From positions 744,001 through 808,000 of the forward strand of contig NZ_CP013655.1 in NCBI RefSeq assembly GCF_001465345.1: DNA of 64,000 nucleotides, written 5' to 3'. This stretch comes from Enterococcus rotai. Lineage in GTDB: Bacteria; Bacillota; Bacilli; Lactobacillales; Enterococcaceae. Positions 23,521 to 32,987 of this stretch are shown piece after piece. The position numbers were made by a program, and so were the translations under genes. The notes beneath the pieces were generated by a model, which worked only from the letters and a program-made list of their open reading frames with translations, did no database searches and was not told the DNA's origin. Within the stretch, counting starts at the first letter, position 1, and each line of letters starts with the position of its first letter.

Positions 23521-24789
23521 CTATACAATTGGCGGAGTTCCTTCCGCATTTCCAACTATCGCATCCATTTGAATCAACGCGTCTTTCGGCAATGTCCCTA
23601 CGCCCACTACTCTTCTAGCCGGTAAGCCACCTGGGAAAAATGATCCATAAACTTCATCTACGACAGCCATATCTGCAATATTTTTCACAAATATATTCAC
23701 TTTCACTACATCAGCTAATACATGATCCACACTTTCGATGATTGCTTTGATATTGGCTAAGCACTGCTCAGTTTGCTCTTTTATGCCACCTGTAACGATG
23801 GTATTCGTTTTTGGATCAATCGGTAATTGCGCAGAAATATTATTGTAATGTGAAAAAGCAACAGTTTGCGTTGAGAATGGGCATTTTGGTGCTTTTTCCG
23901 TATTATTCGCTTCGATGATCAAGCCATGACGATCTTCAATTGCTTGTGGCGGTGTACCATCTCCATGTGAAACGACTGCTTCGATTTGGACTGCAGCACC
24001 CATCGGTAAATCTGCTACCTCTACAATTGTCCGCGCAGGAACATATCCTACTGCTCGAGCAATCGCCGAATCAGGGAAAAATGTGCGATAAACTTTGTTT
24101 ACAGCTTCGATTTTAGAAAGATCTTTCAGAAAAATAGTCATTTTCACGATATCATCAAATGGCACATCAATACTTTCTAAAATTGCTTTGATATTTTGTA
24201 AACATTGACTTGTTTGTCTTTTCACACAGCCAGCTACTACTCTACCTGTTTTAGGATCGATCGGTAATTGCGCTGAAAGATTATTGTAGTGAGAAAATGA
24301 AACAGTTTGCGTTGAAAGTGAGTCACTTGGCGCATTTAGTGTATTATTTGTAAGTTTGATTAGATCACCTGCTTGTGGTGCGTTAGGAATCGTACCTTCA
24401 CCATTTGAAACTAGGGCTTCAACCTGTACTAAAGCATCCATCGGTAAGGCATCGACTGCAACCACCGTTCTTGAAGGATGATAGCTTGCGAAAAATGATG
24501 CGTATACGTCATCAACTGCATCCAGGTCTTTGATATCTTTAACAAAGAGAGTGATTCTCACAATATCACTCATGACATGATCGATGCTCTCTAGAATTGC
24601 TTTGATATTTTTAAAACATTGCTCTGCTTGTTCTTTGATACCACCGGTAATTAGTTGTCCAGTTACAGGATCGATTGGCAACTGGGCTGAAACGTTATTG
24701 TAATGAGAAAAAGCGACGGTTTGTGACGATTGTAGATTTTGTGGTGCGTGTTCGGTGTTTCTTGCTAATACTGCGTTATCATTGCTCAT
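23521..24789 (-). CDS. Triple-domain RidA/YjgF family protein
   Basis: The start is the ATG at 24789 (MSNDNAVLARNTEHAP) behind GAGGAATAGAACT. The 422-aa product is three RidA domains in tandem, at about 10-140, 150-285 and 295-420. Each has a variant of QTVAFSHYNN.SAQLPIDP, then G.I.KEQ..QC..NIKAI.ESID, and ends with R.VV.V..LP.DA..Q..A. RidA enzymes hydrolyse reactive enamine/imine intermediates from PLP enzymes, and the Arg that binds the substrate carboxylate is kept in all three domains (PSRTVV, PARTIV, PARRVV). Normal RidA is one domain that forms a trimer, so this looks like a covalent trimer. Confidence 0.9.
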   Translation of the reverse strand: MSNDNAVLARNTEHAPQNLQSSQTVAFSHYNNVSAQLPIDPVTGQLITGGIKEQAEQCFKNIKAILESIDHVMSDIVRITLFVKDIKDLDAVDDVYASFFASYHPSRTVVAVDALPMDALVQVEALVSNGEGTIPNAPQAGDLIKLTNNTLNAPSDSLSTQTVSFSHYNNLSAQLPIDPKTGRVVAGCVKRQTSQCLQNIKAILESIDVPFDDIVKMTIFLKDLSKIEAVNKVYRTFFPDSAIARAVGYVPARTIVEVADLPMGAAVQIEAVVSHGDGTPPQAIEDRHGLIIEANNTEKAPKCPFSTQTVAFSHYNNISAQLPIDPKTNTIVTGGIKEQTEQCLANIKAIIESVDHVLADVVKVNIFVKNIADMAVVDEVYGSFFPGGLPARRVVGVGTLPKDALIQMDAIVGNAEGTPPIV

Positions 24790-25144
24790 AGTTCTATTCC
24801 TCTTTTCTTTTTCATACATTCAAATAAACAAATAATCAACTACGCAAAAATGTTAACGCTTCCAACGTGGTGCTCTATTAAAAACTGTTCTTTTATGCGT
24901 CCATCATTTTTTTACTATCCTGCTGTTAATATGGAGATCATGACAAATTGACAAAAATTATATCACTTATTTCAGTCTACAATAATAGCGCTAACATTTC
25001 AATAACCTATTTTAAAGTTCATAAAACGAACATAGGCAATTTTTTACATTCCTAGTTGATTTTCAGCTGTAAACATGTCACAATTTTGCTAGATAAGAGC
25101 CTTCAAAGAGCTGGCTCATTCTCAATGTTAGGAGTAACTGATAC
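24790..25144. other. Divergent intergenic region between ridA fusion and hxlR gene
   Basis: No gene is seen. AT-rich, with probable promoters for both divergent genes. The HxlR-type regulator would be expected to bind here, but I see no clear palindrome that I would call an operator. Confidence 0.5.
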
Positions 25145-25468
25145 ATGATAAAAAAAGAAGAAATGCCGCTTTGTGACGTGGCAACTACCGTTCAATTGAT
25201 CGGCAGCAAATGGAAAACATTGATTATACGAGACTTGATAACAGGACCAAAACGAAATTCTGAACTAAAACGCTCATTAGCAGGCATATCTCAAAAAGTA
25301 TTGACGGAAAGTCTTAATTCTATGATAGTAGACGGCATTGTGGAGCGAATAGACTTCCAAACCGTTCCGCCTCATGTTGAATATCAATTAACACCGCTCG
25401 GAGAAACGTTACTCCCTGTGATTGAGTCCATGAGACAATGGGGGCAATTTTATAAACAACAACGTTGA
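25145..25468 (+). CDS. HxlR-family transcription regulator
   Basis: 107 aa. The family core is clear: C-DVATTVQLIGSKWKTLIIRDL, GPKRNSELKRSLAGISQKVL, and FQTVPPHVEYQLTPLGETLLPV. HxlR regulators are winged-helix dimers that often sense redox or small electrophiles; the Cys near the N-terminus (PLCDV) sits where many members have their sensor Cys. It is divergent from the RidA fusion gene, which is the likely target. A LamG-like gene follows. Confidence 0.9.
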   Translation: MIKKEEMPLCDVATTVQLIGSKWKTLIIRDLITGPKRNSELKRSLAGISQKVLTESLNSMIVDGIVERIDFQTVPPHVEYQLTPLGETLLPVIESMRQWGQFYKQQR

Positions 25469-25562
25469 TTGATAGTTACAAATTTGTGCCTACTTAACAT
25501 TTTCCCAAAAGTTATTTATACTTTCATTAGAATGATAAACAGCTATTGAGGAGGAAATCAAC

Positions 25563-26171
25563 ATGAACTTTGAAACAACGCCCGTCGAGGCAGTCAATAT
25601 CTCGAGTGAGTACACTACTTTAAATGGTGAGCCTGTTTTAAGAGTGGTAAAAAAAGAGAAATTAATGGAATTTGACGAAAATACTTATGCTAAACTTATC
25701 GACTCATCATTCCACAATGGAACAATCGAAGTGAAAATGTTGAGTCGGCTATTACCAGATGCCCCAGATTTTGCTCGTGGTTTTATTGGTATTGCCTTTC
25801 GAATCAATGAAGACGACACACAATTTGAATCCTTTTATGTTAGACCAACGAATGGGCGGATTGATGATCCAATCAGAAAAAATCGTGGTGTTCAATATTT
25901 TTCTTACCCTAAATATACCTTTGACTATTTTAGAAATCTTGGTATTACTGATTTTGAAGGACCAGCTGATATTGGACTTGATGAATGGATCAGTTTAAAA
26001 GCAGTCATTCATGGTGCCAAAGGGTCATTTTATTTAAATGATAATGAAGAACCAGTCTTAGTGGTAGACAATATGAAACACGGTGCTGACGCTAGAGGCG
26101 CTATTGGTTTCTTTGTGGATATTGGTACAGAAGCCTTCTTCAAGGATTTGAAGATTACCGCAACAGATTGA
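25563..26171 (+). CDS. LamG/concanavalin-like beta-sandwich protein
   Basis: 202 aa, ATG behind TTGAGGAGGAAATCAAC. No signal peptide. The pattern of strands and motifs (FHNGTIEVKMLSRLL, ARGFIGIAFRINED, QFESFYVRPTNGR, WISLKAVIHGAKGSFYLND, GAIGFFVDIGTEAFFKDLK) is that of a jelly-roll carbohydrate-binding or DUF1080/DUF1961-like fold. Substrate unknown. It follows the HxlR gene on the same strand with its own ribosome site. Confidence 0.65.
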   Translation: MNFETTPVEAVNISSEYTTLNGEPVLRVVKKEKLMEFDENTYAKLIDSSFHNGTIEVKMLSRLLPDAPDFARGFIGIAFRINEDDTQFESFYVRPTNGRIDDPIRKNRGVQYFSYPKYTFDYFRNLGITDFEGPADIGLDEWISLKAVIHGAKGSFYLNDNEEPVLVVDNMKHGADARGAIGFFVDIGTEAFFKDLKITATD

Positions 26172-26177
26172 AAAAGC

Positions 26178-26244
26178 GAAATAGGAAAGAGGGCGAGCGG
26201 AACAAAACTGATCTTTAGTTTTGTTCCGCTCGCCTGTCTATTTC
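26178..26244. terminator. Very stable hairpin, probable bidirectional terminator
   Basis: The 18-nt arms (26192-26209 and 26217-26234) are perfect complements, beginning GGCGAGCGG and ending CCGCTCGCC, with the loop GATCTTT. Outer arms GAAATAG and CTATTTC extend it. There is no long T run. The ACTAAAGATCAG-like loop word recurs in the repeat near 50.6 kb. It lies between two convergent genes. Confidence 0.65.
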
Positions 26245-26266
26245 GTCATATATTTATTGTATACAA

Positions 26267-27265
26267 TCATCGATTGATCTTCGCTGAATCTTGGCTAAGA
26301 AATTTGATTACTTCAGCTTCACAAAATTGATTACAATCTCCTTTAATCATATGCTTTAAAACTGAGGCCGCTGTGGCAAACTCAACTGTTTCTTGGGGGG
26401 ATTTTTGTGCTAGCAATCCATGGATCATCCCACCACTGTATGCATCACCACCACCAATCCGGTCAACGATTGGATCGATCTTGTATTTTTTTGAACTATA
26501 ATACTGTCCCTCTATCCATAACGTTCCTTGGAGCTCGTTACAGCTTGTTGAATGGACCGTTCGATGTGTCGAATAAAAGGCTTTAATAGTTGGAAACCTT
26601 GCATTCATTTCTTGGTAGTAGTGACGGATATCTGTGTCTATTGACTCTTCTGGAATTCCAAGCAAATGAATTGCATCTAATTTACCTGCTGAACAATAAT
26701 CAACATGTGCCAAAATTTCTACTAAAAAATCGCCCGCTTCTTTTTGACTCCAAAGGTTCTGCCGATAATTACAATCAAAACTAACTTTACACCCTTGATT
26801 TTTAGCTGCTTTCACTAGCTTGATCGTAAATACCTGCCACTGTTTCGATAAGGCTGGTGTAATGCCAGATATATGGAAAATGTCTGCTCCTTCAAACAAC
26901 TCCGAAACATTCCAGTCCAGCTCTTGCATATCAGCAAACACCGAACCTTGCCGATCATAAATCACATTTGTAGCCTGTAATCCAATTCCTTGTTCCACGT
27001 AATAGGTTCCGATACGTCCTTGGTTTTCCAATAAATGACTAGTGAACACACCATAACTGTGCAGGTGTTGTGCAATCGCTTGTCCCAACCTATTGTTTGG
27101 AACCTTACTGGCAAATTGGACTTGATGACCATAATTAGCCAGCGAGATGGCCACATTCGCTTCACCACCCCCATAATAAACCTCTAACTGGTTCGTACGA
27201 TCCAGTCGCGTTCCCGGATTAGTTGATAAGCGCATCATGATTTCACCTAAACAAACAACTCTAGC
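26267..27265 (-). CDS. kdgK: 2-keto-3-deoxygluconate kinase (PfkB family)
   Basis: The start is the ATG at 27265 (MARVVCLGEIMMRL), which overlaps the stop of the aldolase gene (ATGGCTAG); the open frame upstream is just the aldolase region in another frame. The 332-aa product has PfkB motif 1 (YYGGGEANVAISLANYGH) and motif 2 (DRIGGGDAYSGGMIHGLL, with the catalytic Asp). KDG kinase makes KDPG, which the neighbouring aldolase splits to pyruvate and glyceraldehyde-3-phosphate. It is the last gene of the PTS-kdgA-kdgK operon. Confidence 0.88.
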   Translation of the reverse strand, partial: ARVVCLGEIMMRLSTNPGTRLDRTNQLEVYYGGGEANVAISLANYGHQVQFASKVPNNRLGQAIAQHLHSYGVFTSHLLENQGRIGTYYVEQGIGLQATNVIYDRQGSVFADMQELDWNVSELFEGADIFHISGITPALSKQWQVFTIKLVKAAKNQGCKVSFDCNYRQNLWSQKEAGDFLVEILAHVDYCSAGKLDAIHLLGIPEESIDTDIRHYYQEMNARFPTIKAFYSTHRTVHSTSCNELQGTLWIEGQYYSSKKYKIDPIVDRIGGGDAYSGGMIHGLLAQKSPQETVEFATAASVLKHMIKGDCNQFCEAEVIKFLSQDSAKINR

Positions 27266-27914
27266 CATTTTCAAGGCCTCTGATTTCAGCCAACTTTGCA
27301 GCGTACTGTTTAGCAATTTCCGTGACTTTTGCAAAGTTCCCTTCTGCTGCTGGAGCAAGTAGATTGCCGCCAACCCCAACGGCTATAACACCGGCTTTAA
27401 ACCAAGTAGCCATATTTTCTAAACTAACGCCACCTGTCGGCATTAAGTTAATGTGCGGCAAAGGGGCTTTAACTGCGGACACCATACTAGGACCGCTACT
27501 ATTTCCCGGAAATAATTTAATGATATCTGCGCCACTTTTTAAAGCTGTTTGCATCTCTGTGATCGTCATACATCCAGGTAAATAAGGAATTTGATACATA
27601 TTACATAGTTCAGCTGTTTCTTGATCAAAGCTTGGGCTGACCACAAACTCAGCGCCTGCCATGATCGCCAAACGGGCAGTCATAGCATCCAACACTGTTC
27701 CTGCCCCTATCACGACATCTTGCCCTTGATAAGCTTTCAGCAACTCTTCAATTACGACTTGGGCATTCGGTACGGTAAACGTCACTTCGATTCCTTTTAG
27801 TCCACCCTCAATGATTGCTTGACTGGCATTTACCGCTTCTTCTTGGTCCTTTCCGCGAACTACTGCAATTACCCCAGCATTCTCTATGCGTCTTAAAATA
27901 TCCATTCGTTTCAT
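27261..27914 (-). CDS. kdgA: KDPG/KHG aldolase
   Basis: The ATG at 27914 (MKRMDILRRIENAGVIAVVRG) is preferred because AAAGGACGGG precedes it; a longer form from 27959 overlaps the PTS gene. The 217-aa product is a class I aldolase: Glu in GIEVTF, Schiff-base Lys in DIIKLFPG and the phosphate loop LMPTGGVS are all present. It splits KDPG to pyruvate and glyceraldehyde-3-phosphate. It overlaps both neighbours, so the three genes are translated together. Confidence 0.9.
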   Translation of the reverse strand: MKRMDILRRIENAGVIAVVRGKDQEEAVNASQAIIEGGLKGIEVTFTVPNAQVVIEELLKAYQGQDVVIGAGTVLDAMTARLAIMAGAEFVVSPSFDQETAELCNMYQIPYLPGCMTITEMQTALKSGADIIKLFPGNSSGPSMVSAVKAPLPHINLMPTGGVSLENMATWFKAGVIAVGVGGNLLAPAAEGNFAKVTEIAKQYAAKLAEIRGLENG

Positions 27915-27936
27915 TTGATCATCCCGTCCTTTTTCA

Positions 27937-29763
27937 TTAGCTAAGGTGTGCTCGTTCAAGTAATGCTCCTGCTTGATGCTGACCTTCTAAATCTTTTAAA
28001 CCTGATAATGTTGCTATACGATCCATATTCGTAATCACCACAATAATCATCGTTTCTTTCCCTTGACTACGAATATAAGCAAGATCCATTTGAGCAATTT
28101 TACTATCTGTGGACACTTTATCCCCAACCTTTACAAAAAGCTCAAACCCTTTTCCAGCCAAAGCAACCGTATCAATTCCCATATGAACAAGGACTTCGAT
28201 CCCGTTCGCTGTTTTGATTCCAATTGCATGTTTTGAGGGGAAGATTGTTGTGACCGTGCCACTAACAGGGGAAAAAACAGTTCCATCAACTGAATCAATG
28301 GCAAATCCATCCCCCATCATTTTTGTTGAGAACACTTCATCAGGCACATTTTCTAATGGAATATAACTTCCTTTAGCCGTCGCATGAAGATCTACTTCAT
28401 TCGTGAATACTTCGTCTTCCTCTTCTTGTTTTGGTACCATAAAATAACAGATAGTAAATGAAAGAATCAGTGCAATTAGAATTCCTAAAACCGCAAAAAT
28501 GAAATACTGACCAATATAGGCTGGCAAACTAAAAATACTAGATAAGATATACCCATAAATCCGAACGCCGAAGAAACTAATAAAAGCTGACGCTACAGAA
28601 CTACCGATCGTCGCAGCAATAAAGGCTTTTTTATATTTTGACAAAATACCGAAAAGTGCAGGCTCTGTGATACCTAAAAGTCCAGAGACAGCTGAAGACA
28701 ATACCAAAGATTTTTCTTCCTTGGTTTTTACTTTTGTATAAATAGCCGCTGTTGCTCCAGTGATTGCCATATTCGCCATAAACATCATAGGCATCAACAT
28801 GTCATAGCCTTGATTGGCAAAGTTTTGCAATGCAATCGGCGTCATCGCATGATGCAAGCCTGTAAAGATTGCAATCGGACGGATCGCTCCCACAACGATT
28901 CCTGCTAAAACGGGTGAAATCGAGAATAGCCAAGCAACACCAGCTGCCAAAAGATTTCCTAAATGAATACTAATTGGACCAATCACAGTCAACGTCAGTA
29001 ATCCTGCAACAAACAATGAAATAGTCGGGGTGAAAACGGTCCGTAATATTTGTGGTAATACGTTATCCACCCAACGGTAAATGTAGCTCAACGCTAACAC
29101 AGCAAAGATGATGGGAATAACCGTACCCGCATAATTAAAGACGGGAACTGGCACAACACCAAACAACTGAAATGCAGAAAGCTTACCTTCTGCTACAGCT
29201 GCGGTCATTGTTGGAAATTGTAAAATCGCTGCTATTGCAATAGCTAGATACTGATTCGTTTTAAAAATTCGTGCCGCCGATGCTGCTACGAAAAATGGCA
29301 GAAACGTAAATACTCCGCTGGCTACCATGTCAATGATCGAATACGTATCCGTTTGGTTCGAAATGACATTCAGTGCAACTAAACCTGCCATCAGTCCTTT
29401 GATCATTCCTGCTCCAGCAATTGCTGGAACGATGGGACCAAAAACACCTGAAACAGTATCCATAAAGACTGAAACAAGTCCTTTTTTCTCTGTTTCCCCT
29501 TGTTGATTGTTTTCGTCTAAGCCTAATTCTTTAGCAATCGGTGTAAAATACTCTGCAACGTCTGTTCCAATGACAACCTGTAATTGGTCACTCTGATACT
29601 TCGTCCCCACAACCTTAGAAAGTTTTTCAAGTGCTGAATAATCCACCTTCTTTTCGTCTTTCAAATTAAACCGTAATCTCGTCATACAATGCCAAACATT
29701 ATTAATATTTCCTGCTCCGCCAACATCTTCAATAATTTGCTTTGCTATTTCTTCGTGCTTCAT
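27937..29763 (-). CDS. PTS beta-glucoside-type transporter EIIBCA
   Basis: 608 aa, ATG behind CAGGGAGGATAAAAA. Domain order is B-C-A. EIIB (1-80) has its phospho-Cys in WHCMTRLRFNL. EIIC (about 100-450) has about ten helices. EIIA (about 470-608) has the His pair of IIA-Glc type (PSKHAIGIK, LVHMGIDTVAL). It belongs to the BglP/Glc superfamily and would import and phosphorylate a sugar or sugar derivative. With kdgA, kdgK and the RspA-like enzyme the substrate could be a glucoside or hexonate derivative; this is inference. Confidence 0.88.
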   Translation of the reverse strand: MKHEEIAKQIIEDVGGAGNINNVWHCMTRLRFNLKDEKKVDYSALEKLSKVVGTKYQSDQLQVVIGTDVAEYFTPIAKELGLDENNQQGETEKKGLVSVFMDTVSGVFGPIVPAIAGAGMIKGLMAGLVALNVISNQTDTYSIIDMVASGVFTFLPFFVAASAARIFKTNQYLAIAIAAILQFPTMTAAVAEGKLSAFQLFGVVPVPVFNYAGTVIPIIFAVLALSYIYRWVDNVLPQILRTVFTPTISLFVAGLLTLTVIGPISIHLGNLLAAGVAWLFSISPVLAGIVVGAIRPIAIFTGLHHAMTPIALQNFANQGYDMLMPMMFMANMAITGATAAIYTKVKTKEEKSLVLSSAVSGLLGITEPALFGILSKYKKAFIAATIGSSVASAFISFFGVRIYGYILSSIFSLPAYIGQYFIFAVLGILIALILSFTICYFMVPKQEEEDEVFTNEVDLHATAKGSYIPLENVPDEVFSTKMMGDGFAIDSVDGTVFSPVSGTVTTIFPSKHAIGIKTANGIEVLVHMGIDTVALAGKGFELFVKVGDKVSTDSKIAQMDLAYIRSQGKETMIIVVITNMDRIATLSGLKDLEGQHQAGALLERAHLS

Positions 29764-29874
29764 TTTTTATCCTCCCTGTTCGGAATATGTCCTTCTACTC
29801 ATTTAATTGAATTAGCAGAATAAGAATTCTTGTTTCCGTTTTCACCAACATAGTAGCATGGAAAACCCACCTTG

Positions 29875-29886
29875 TAAAACCAGTCC
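29875..29886. promoter_or_regulatory. Candidate GntR operator, left half of pair
   Basis: TAAAACCAGTCC is the exact reverse complement of GGACTGGTTTTA at 29952-29963. The two sit in the promoter region shared by the divergent PTS-kdgA-kdgK operon and the rspA-like gene, 65 nt apart. They are good candidates for the operators of the nearby GntR regulator. Confidence 0.55.
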
Positions 29887-29951
29887 TTTTATTATAAAAA
29901 TGAATAAGAACAGCTTTACATCAACATTTCACAATCATTTAAACAAAAATT

Positions 29952-29963
29952 GGACTGGTTTTA
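29952..29963. promoter_or_regulatory. Candidate GntR operator, right half of pair
   Basis: GGACTGGTTTTA, inverted relative to the site at 29875. Two distant inverted sites could allow looping and joint control of both divergent transcripts. A third weaker relative, GTTTAAACCATTTT, follows at about 29968. Confidence 0.55.
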
Positions 29964-30066
29964 TATCGTTTAAACCATTTTTTTCAAACCAAATTGACAC
30001 TGCTCTATTAACATGTTTCAATAAACGTAGAATCAATCTGTATCAATAGAAATTGGAGTGAAAAAA

Positions 30067-31266
30067 ATGACACCAACAATCATTACCGATATAAAAAGTT
30101 TTGCGATTAAACCAGACCGACATAATTTACTCGTGGTCAAAGTTGAGACCGACAAAGGTGTTTCTGGTATTGGCTGTGGAACCTTTCAGTTTCGTCCTCT
30201 AGCTGTACAAACAGTAGTTGATGAATATCTAAAACCACTTTTGATAGGAAGAGATGCCAATCAAATCGAGGATATTTGGCAAGTGATGAATGTAAATTCT
30301 TACTGGCGCAATGGTCCAATCACTAATAATGCCATATCCGGTGTAGACATGGCATTATGGGATATTAAAGGGAAGCTTGCGGATATGCCTCTCTATCAAT
30401 TATTAGGCGGCAAGGCTCGGACTGCCATACCAGCTTATACTCATGCAGTAGCTGATAATTTAGACGATTTATTTCGTGAAATCGACAAATTTATTGATGA
30501 GGGCTACCGATACATTCGGTGTCAATTAGGCTTTTATGGTGGGAATCCTGAAAATCTGCAAACACCAAATCAACCGATCGCTGGTTCTTATTTTGATCAG
30601 GAAGACTATATGCAAACCACCTTACGTATGTTCGAAAGTGTTAAAAATAAATATGGTAGTCGTTTTCAAATGCTTCACGATGTCCATGAACGTCTGCATC
30701 CAAATCAAGCCATTCAATTTGCAAAAGCCACAGAAAAATATAACCTTTTCTTTTTAGAGGACATTTTACCTCCTAATCAAAATGAATGGTTAGCACAATT
30801 GCGTAATCAATCAGCAACACCGATTGCTACTGGTGAATTATTCAATAATCCTATGGAATGGAAAGAACTCGTTCGCAATCGACAAATTGATTTTATGCGG
30901 GCTCATGTTTCCCAAATTGGTGGGATCACGCCAGCCTTAAAACTTGCACACTTCTGTGAAGCAATGGGCATTCGTATCGCTTGGCATACCCCTTCGGATA
31001 TTACGCCTGTTGGTCTTGCAGTAAACACACATTTAAATATTCACTTGCATAATGCCGCAATTCAAGAAAATATCGATATTCCAAAGAATACAAAAACACT
31101 TTTTGGCAATATCCCAGTACCAGAAAAAGGCTTCTTTTATCCGATCGAGCAAAGTGGGATTGGCGTTACTTTTGATGAAGAACGTGCAAAAGACTACCCT
31201 GTTGTTTACCGTCCGCATGAATGGACACAAAGTCGTACCCCAGATGGTACGATCGTTACACCATAA
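30067..31266 (+). CDS. RspA/mannonate dehydratase-like enolase-superfamily enzyme
   Basis: The ATG at 30067 ([16 protein letters not shown]) is used, with TTGGAGTG ahead; a GTG three codons earlier is possible. The 399-aa product has the mandelate racemase/muconate lactonizing fold. It shows [23 protein letters not shown], the metal-site residues in [10 protein letters not shown] and FLEDI, and [13 protein letters not shown] near the end. This subgroup contains D-mannonate and D-gluconate dehydratases that yield 2-keto-3-deoxygluconate. That product would feed KdgK and KdgA encoded divergently, which supports a sugar-acid dehydratase role. Confidence 0.87.
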   Translation: MTPTIITDIKSFAIKPDRHNLLVVKVETDKGVSGIGCGTFQFRPLAVQTVVDEYLKPLLIGRDANQIEDIWQVMNVNSYWRNGPITNNAISGVDMALWDIKGKLADMPLYQLLGGKARTAIPAYTHAVADNLDDLFREIDKFIDEGYRYIRCQLGFYGGNPENLQTPNQPIAGSYFDQEDYMQTTLRMFESVKNKYGSRFQMLHDVHERLHPNQAIQFAKATEKYNLFFLEDILPPNQNEWLAQLRNQSATPIATGELFNNPMEWKELVRNRQIDFMRAHVSQIGGITPALKLAHFCEAMGIRIAWHTPSDITPVGLAVNTHLNIHLHNAAIQENIDIPKNTKTLFGNIPVPEKGFFYPIEQSGIGVTFDEERAKDYPVVYRPHEWTQSRTPDGTIVTP

Positions 31267-31274
31267 CTATGATA

Positions 31275-31339
31275 AAAACGACTAGCTTCCTTCGTTCCGC
31301 AAATCGCTTGCTGAACGAAAGAATATTAGTCGTTTTTTA
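31275..31339. terminator. Bidirectional terminator between rspA-like and gntR genes
   Basis: Arms AAAACGACTA and TAGTCGTTTT flank a 42-nt loop that itself contains TTCGTTC/GAACGAA pairing. T runs occur on both sides, suiting the two convergent genes. Confidence 0.8.
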
Positions 31340-31340
31340 T

Positions 31341-32048
31341 TTAATCTATTCTAGAGCGATGGATTTCTCGATCGAATGGTCGAATATAGGTCACCGAATA
31401 ATCAATTGCAATAATACTGCTGTATTCAAACACTTGGCCATCTTCTAATATTGCACGATTGGTAATCTGCATTGCAGGTGTCCCTCTTTTACACAACAAT
31501 AGCTGAGACTGCTCTTTCGAGATAGTAATTGGATCATAGCTAGTAATATAGTGAGAAATACGATAGCCTTTCCTTTCCACATAATTCTGAATGGAATGCT
31601 CCACTACTTGCTGGTTTAAGTCAGGAAACATCGACACTGGCAGCTTAGAAATCTCTAGCTGCTCAATTTTATAGTTTACGATCCGTATCCGCTCAAAGGT
31701 CCAAATCTCTTCCAGTTCGTTAACTTGAAAAATCTTTTGTTCTTCTAAAGTAGCGGGTGCTTTTTTCAAGTCAATCATTTTTGATCCGATTCGATCATAG
31801 GGTGTTCTGGTCAGTGAATTAAAAATCAACGGATTATTTCGCCATTTTTCATGAACGAAAATTCCAGAGCCTTGAATCACTCTGACGATGCCGATTTCTT
31901 CCAAGTTTTTTACAGCTTGTTGAATCGTAAAACGTGAGACACCATAAATTTCTGCAAGCTTTCTTTGATTGGGTAACTTGCCCTCTTTAAATTCTTCTTG
32001 ATAGATTTTACTCAGCAAATCCTGAACAATGAATTCCCGTTTTTTCAT
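31341..32048 (-). CDS. GntR-family regulator with UTRA domain
   Basis: 235 aa, ATG behind GCGAAGGAGAGACTC. N-terminal winged helix: LPNQRKLAEIYGVSRFTIQQ, AVKNLEEIGIVRVIQGSG. C-terminal UTRA effector domain from about residue 85 (FERIRIVNYKIEQLEISKL, DGQVFEYSSIIAI). UTRA domains bind sugar phosphates or sugar acids. It converges on the rspA-like gene and is the likely repressor of this hexonate/PTS locus, acting at the paired sites around 29.9 kb. Confidence 0.9.
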   Translation of the reverse strand: MKKREFIVQDLLSKIYQEEFKEGKLPNQRKLAEIYGVSRFTIQQAVKNLEEIGIVRVIQGSGIFVHEKWRNNPLIFNSLTRTPYDRIGSKMIDLKKAPATLEEQKIFQVNELEEIWTFERIRIVNYKIEQLEISKLPVSMFPDLNQQVVEHSIQNYVERKGYRISHYITSYDPITISKEQSQLLLCKRGTPAMQITNRAILEDGQVFEYSSIIAIDYSVTYIRPFDREIHRSRID

Positions 32049-32089
32049 GAGTCTCTCCTTCGCTCGATTATTCTCTCTTAACTATACCT

Positions 32090-32314
32090 TTATTTTCTTA
32101 AGAAGTTAATGGATAAATTGAGTTTCTTATAAAAGACGTTTTTTGGGAAAAGCATATTTAAGAAAGAAGAAAAATCATGAATTTTTCCAAGTAATTTTTC
32201 TCCACCTTCAATGGTATTCGGAAAAGAAAATCCTTTAAGAACAACCTTTCCTTCATCATTCATGATTGAAGCAACATGGGAACGTTTCCCAATATCAATT
32301 CCAATGTAGAACAT
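32090..32314 (-). pseudogene. IS110-family transposase, truncated N-terminal fragment
   Basis: The first part, MFYIGIDIGKRSHVASIMND.. followed by a stretch ending GGEKLLGKI, is the start of the IS110 DEDD transposase (GIDIGK motif). After about residue 45 the sequence leaves the family and soon stops, so only about 70 of some 400 residues remain. It is a dead remnant. The bases upstream (32354-32560) may be the leftover 5' non-coding end of the element. Confidence 0.8.
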
Positions 32315-32353
32315 AATTATACCGCCTTCATAAGGATTTGGATTGAAATCCAC

Positions 32354-32987
32354 TCAACTGAAAAGCGTTACTACCTTGTTCTAGATACGGAGTAAAGCCA
32401 GAAGGCTTTCAACATCTAACTCATTCGTAAACAGCTAAACAGAGAGAGGTGTCAGTCTTTCGATGACGAGCTCATAGACTCAAGGAGAAAACGACATAGC
32501 CTCTCAATCCAGTAATTATATTATCTCAAATTTATTGAGTTAATACCTAATGAAAAATAACAATGGTTCATAAGGTTATCCACTAAAATCGGAAGATTAA
32601 AACCTTAAATATAATATACAAGGAGCATTGGACAGACGTATTTACTTCTGCTCCCGCCATTTATCCGGATTTCAGGTGTCTAGGATATGACTCGCAGAGT
32701 TATGTCTCAGACACTTCTATTCTATATAATTGTAACTTTCGATAGCCTACTAGCTTGATTCTTGTGTCCGTATTTTATTTGATTGATACTTTTAAATTTT
32801 GATAGTGTTTAAACTAAATTAATTAATACGATCAAACACAAAGTATATCCATAATGTACGTTAACAATTTTCTATTTTGTTATCAAAGTAAATTCATAGT
32901 ATTTAACACTAAAAAAATCATAGGTATAGATATTTTATACACCCTAAACTATAATAAGTAGTATTGACTTTACAAAGGAGTTTTTAT
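32354..32987. other. Gene-free region with dispersed repeat copy 3 (32625-32712)
   Basis: Besides possible IS110 flank (32354-32560) this stretch holds copy 3 of the dispersed repeat in inverted orientation: CTTCTGCTCCCGCC, ATTTATCCGGAT, then ATGACTCGCAGAGTTATGTC. The rest (32716-32960) is AT-rich promoter DNA for the next gene. No coding sequence is supported. Confidence 0.6.

Noticed and set aside
32354-32560. A complete IS110 element
   Set aside because: Only the N-terminal part of the transposase is present, no C-terminal domain and no clear ends.
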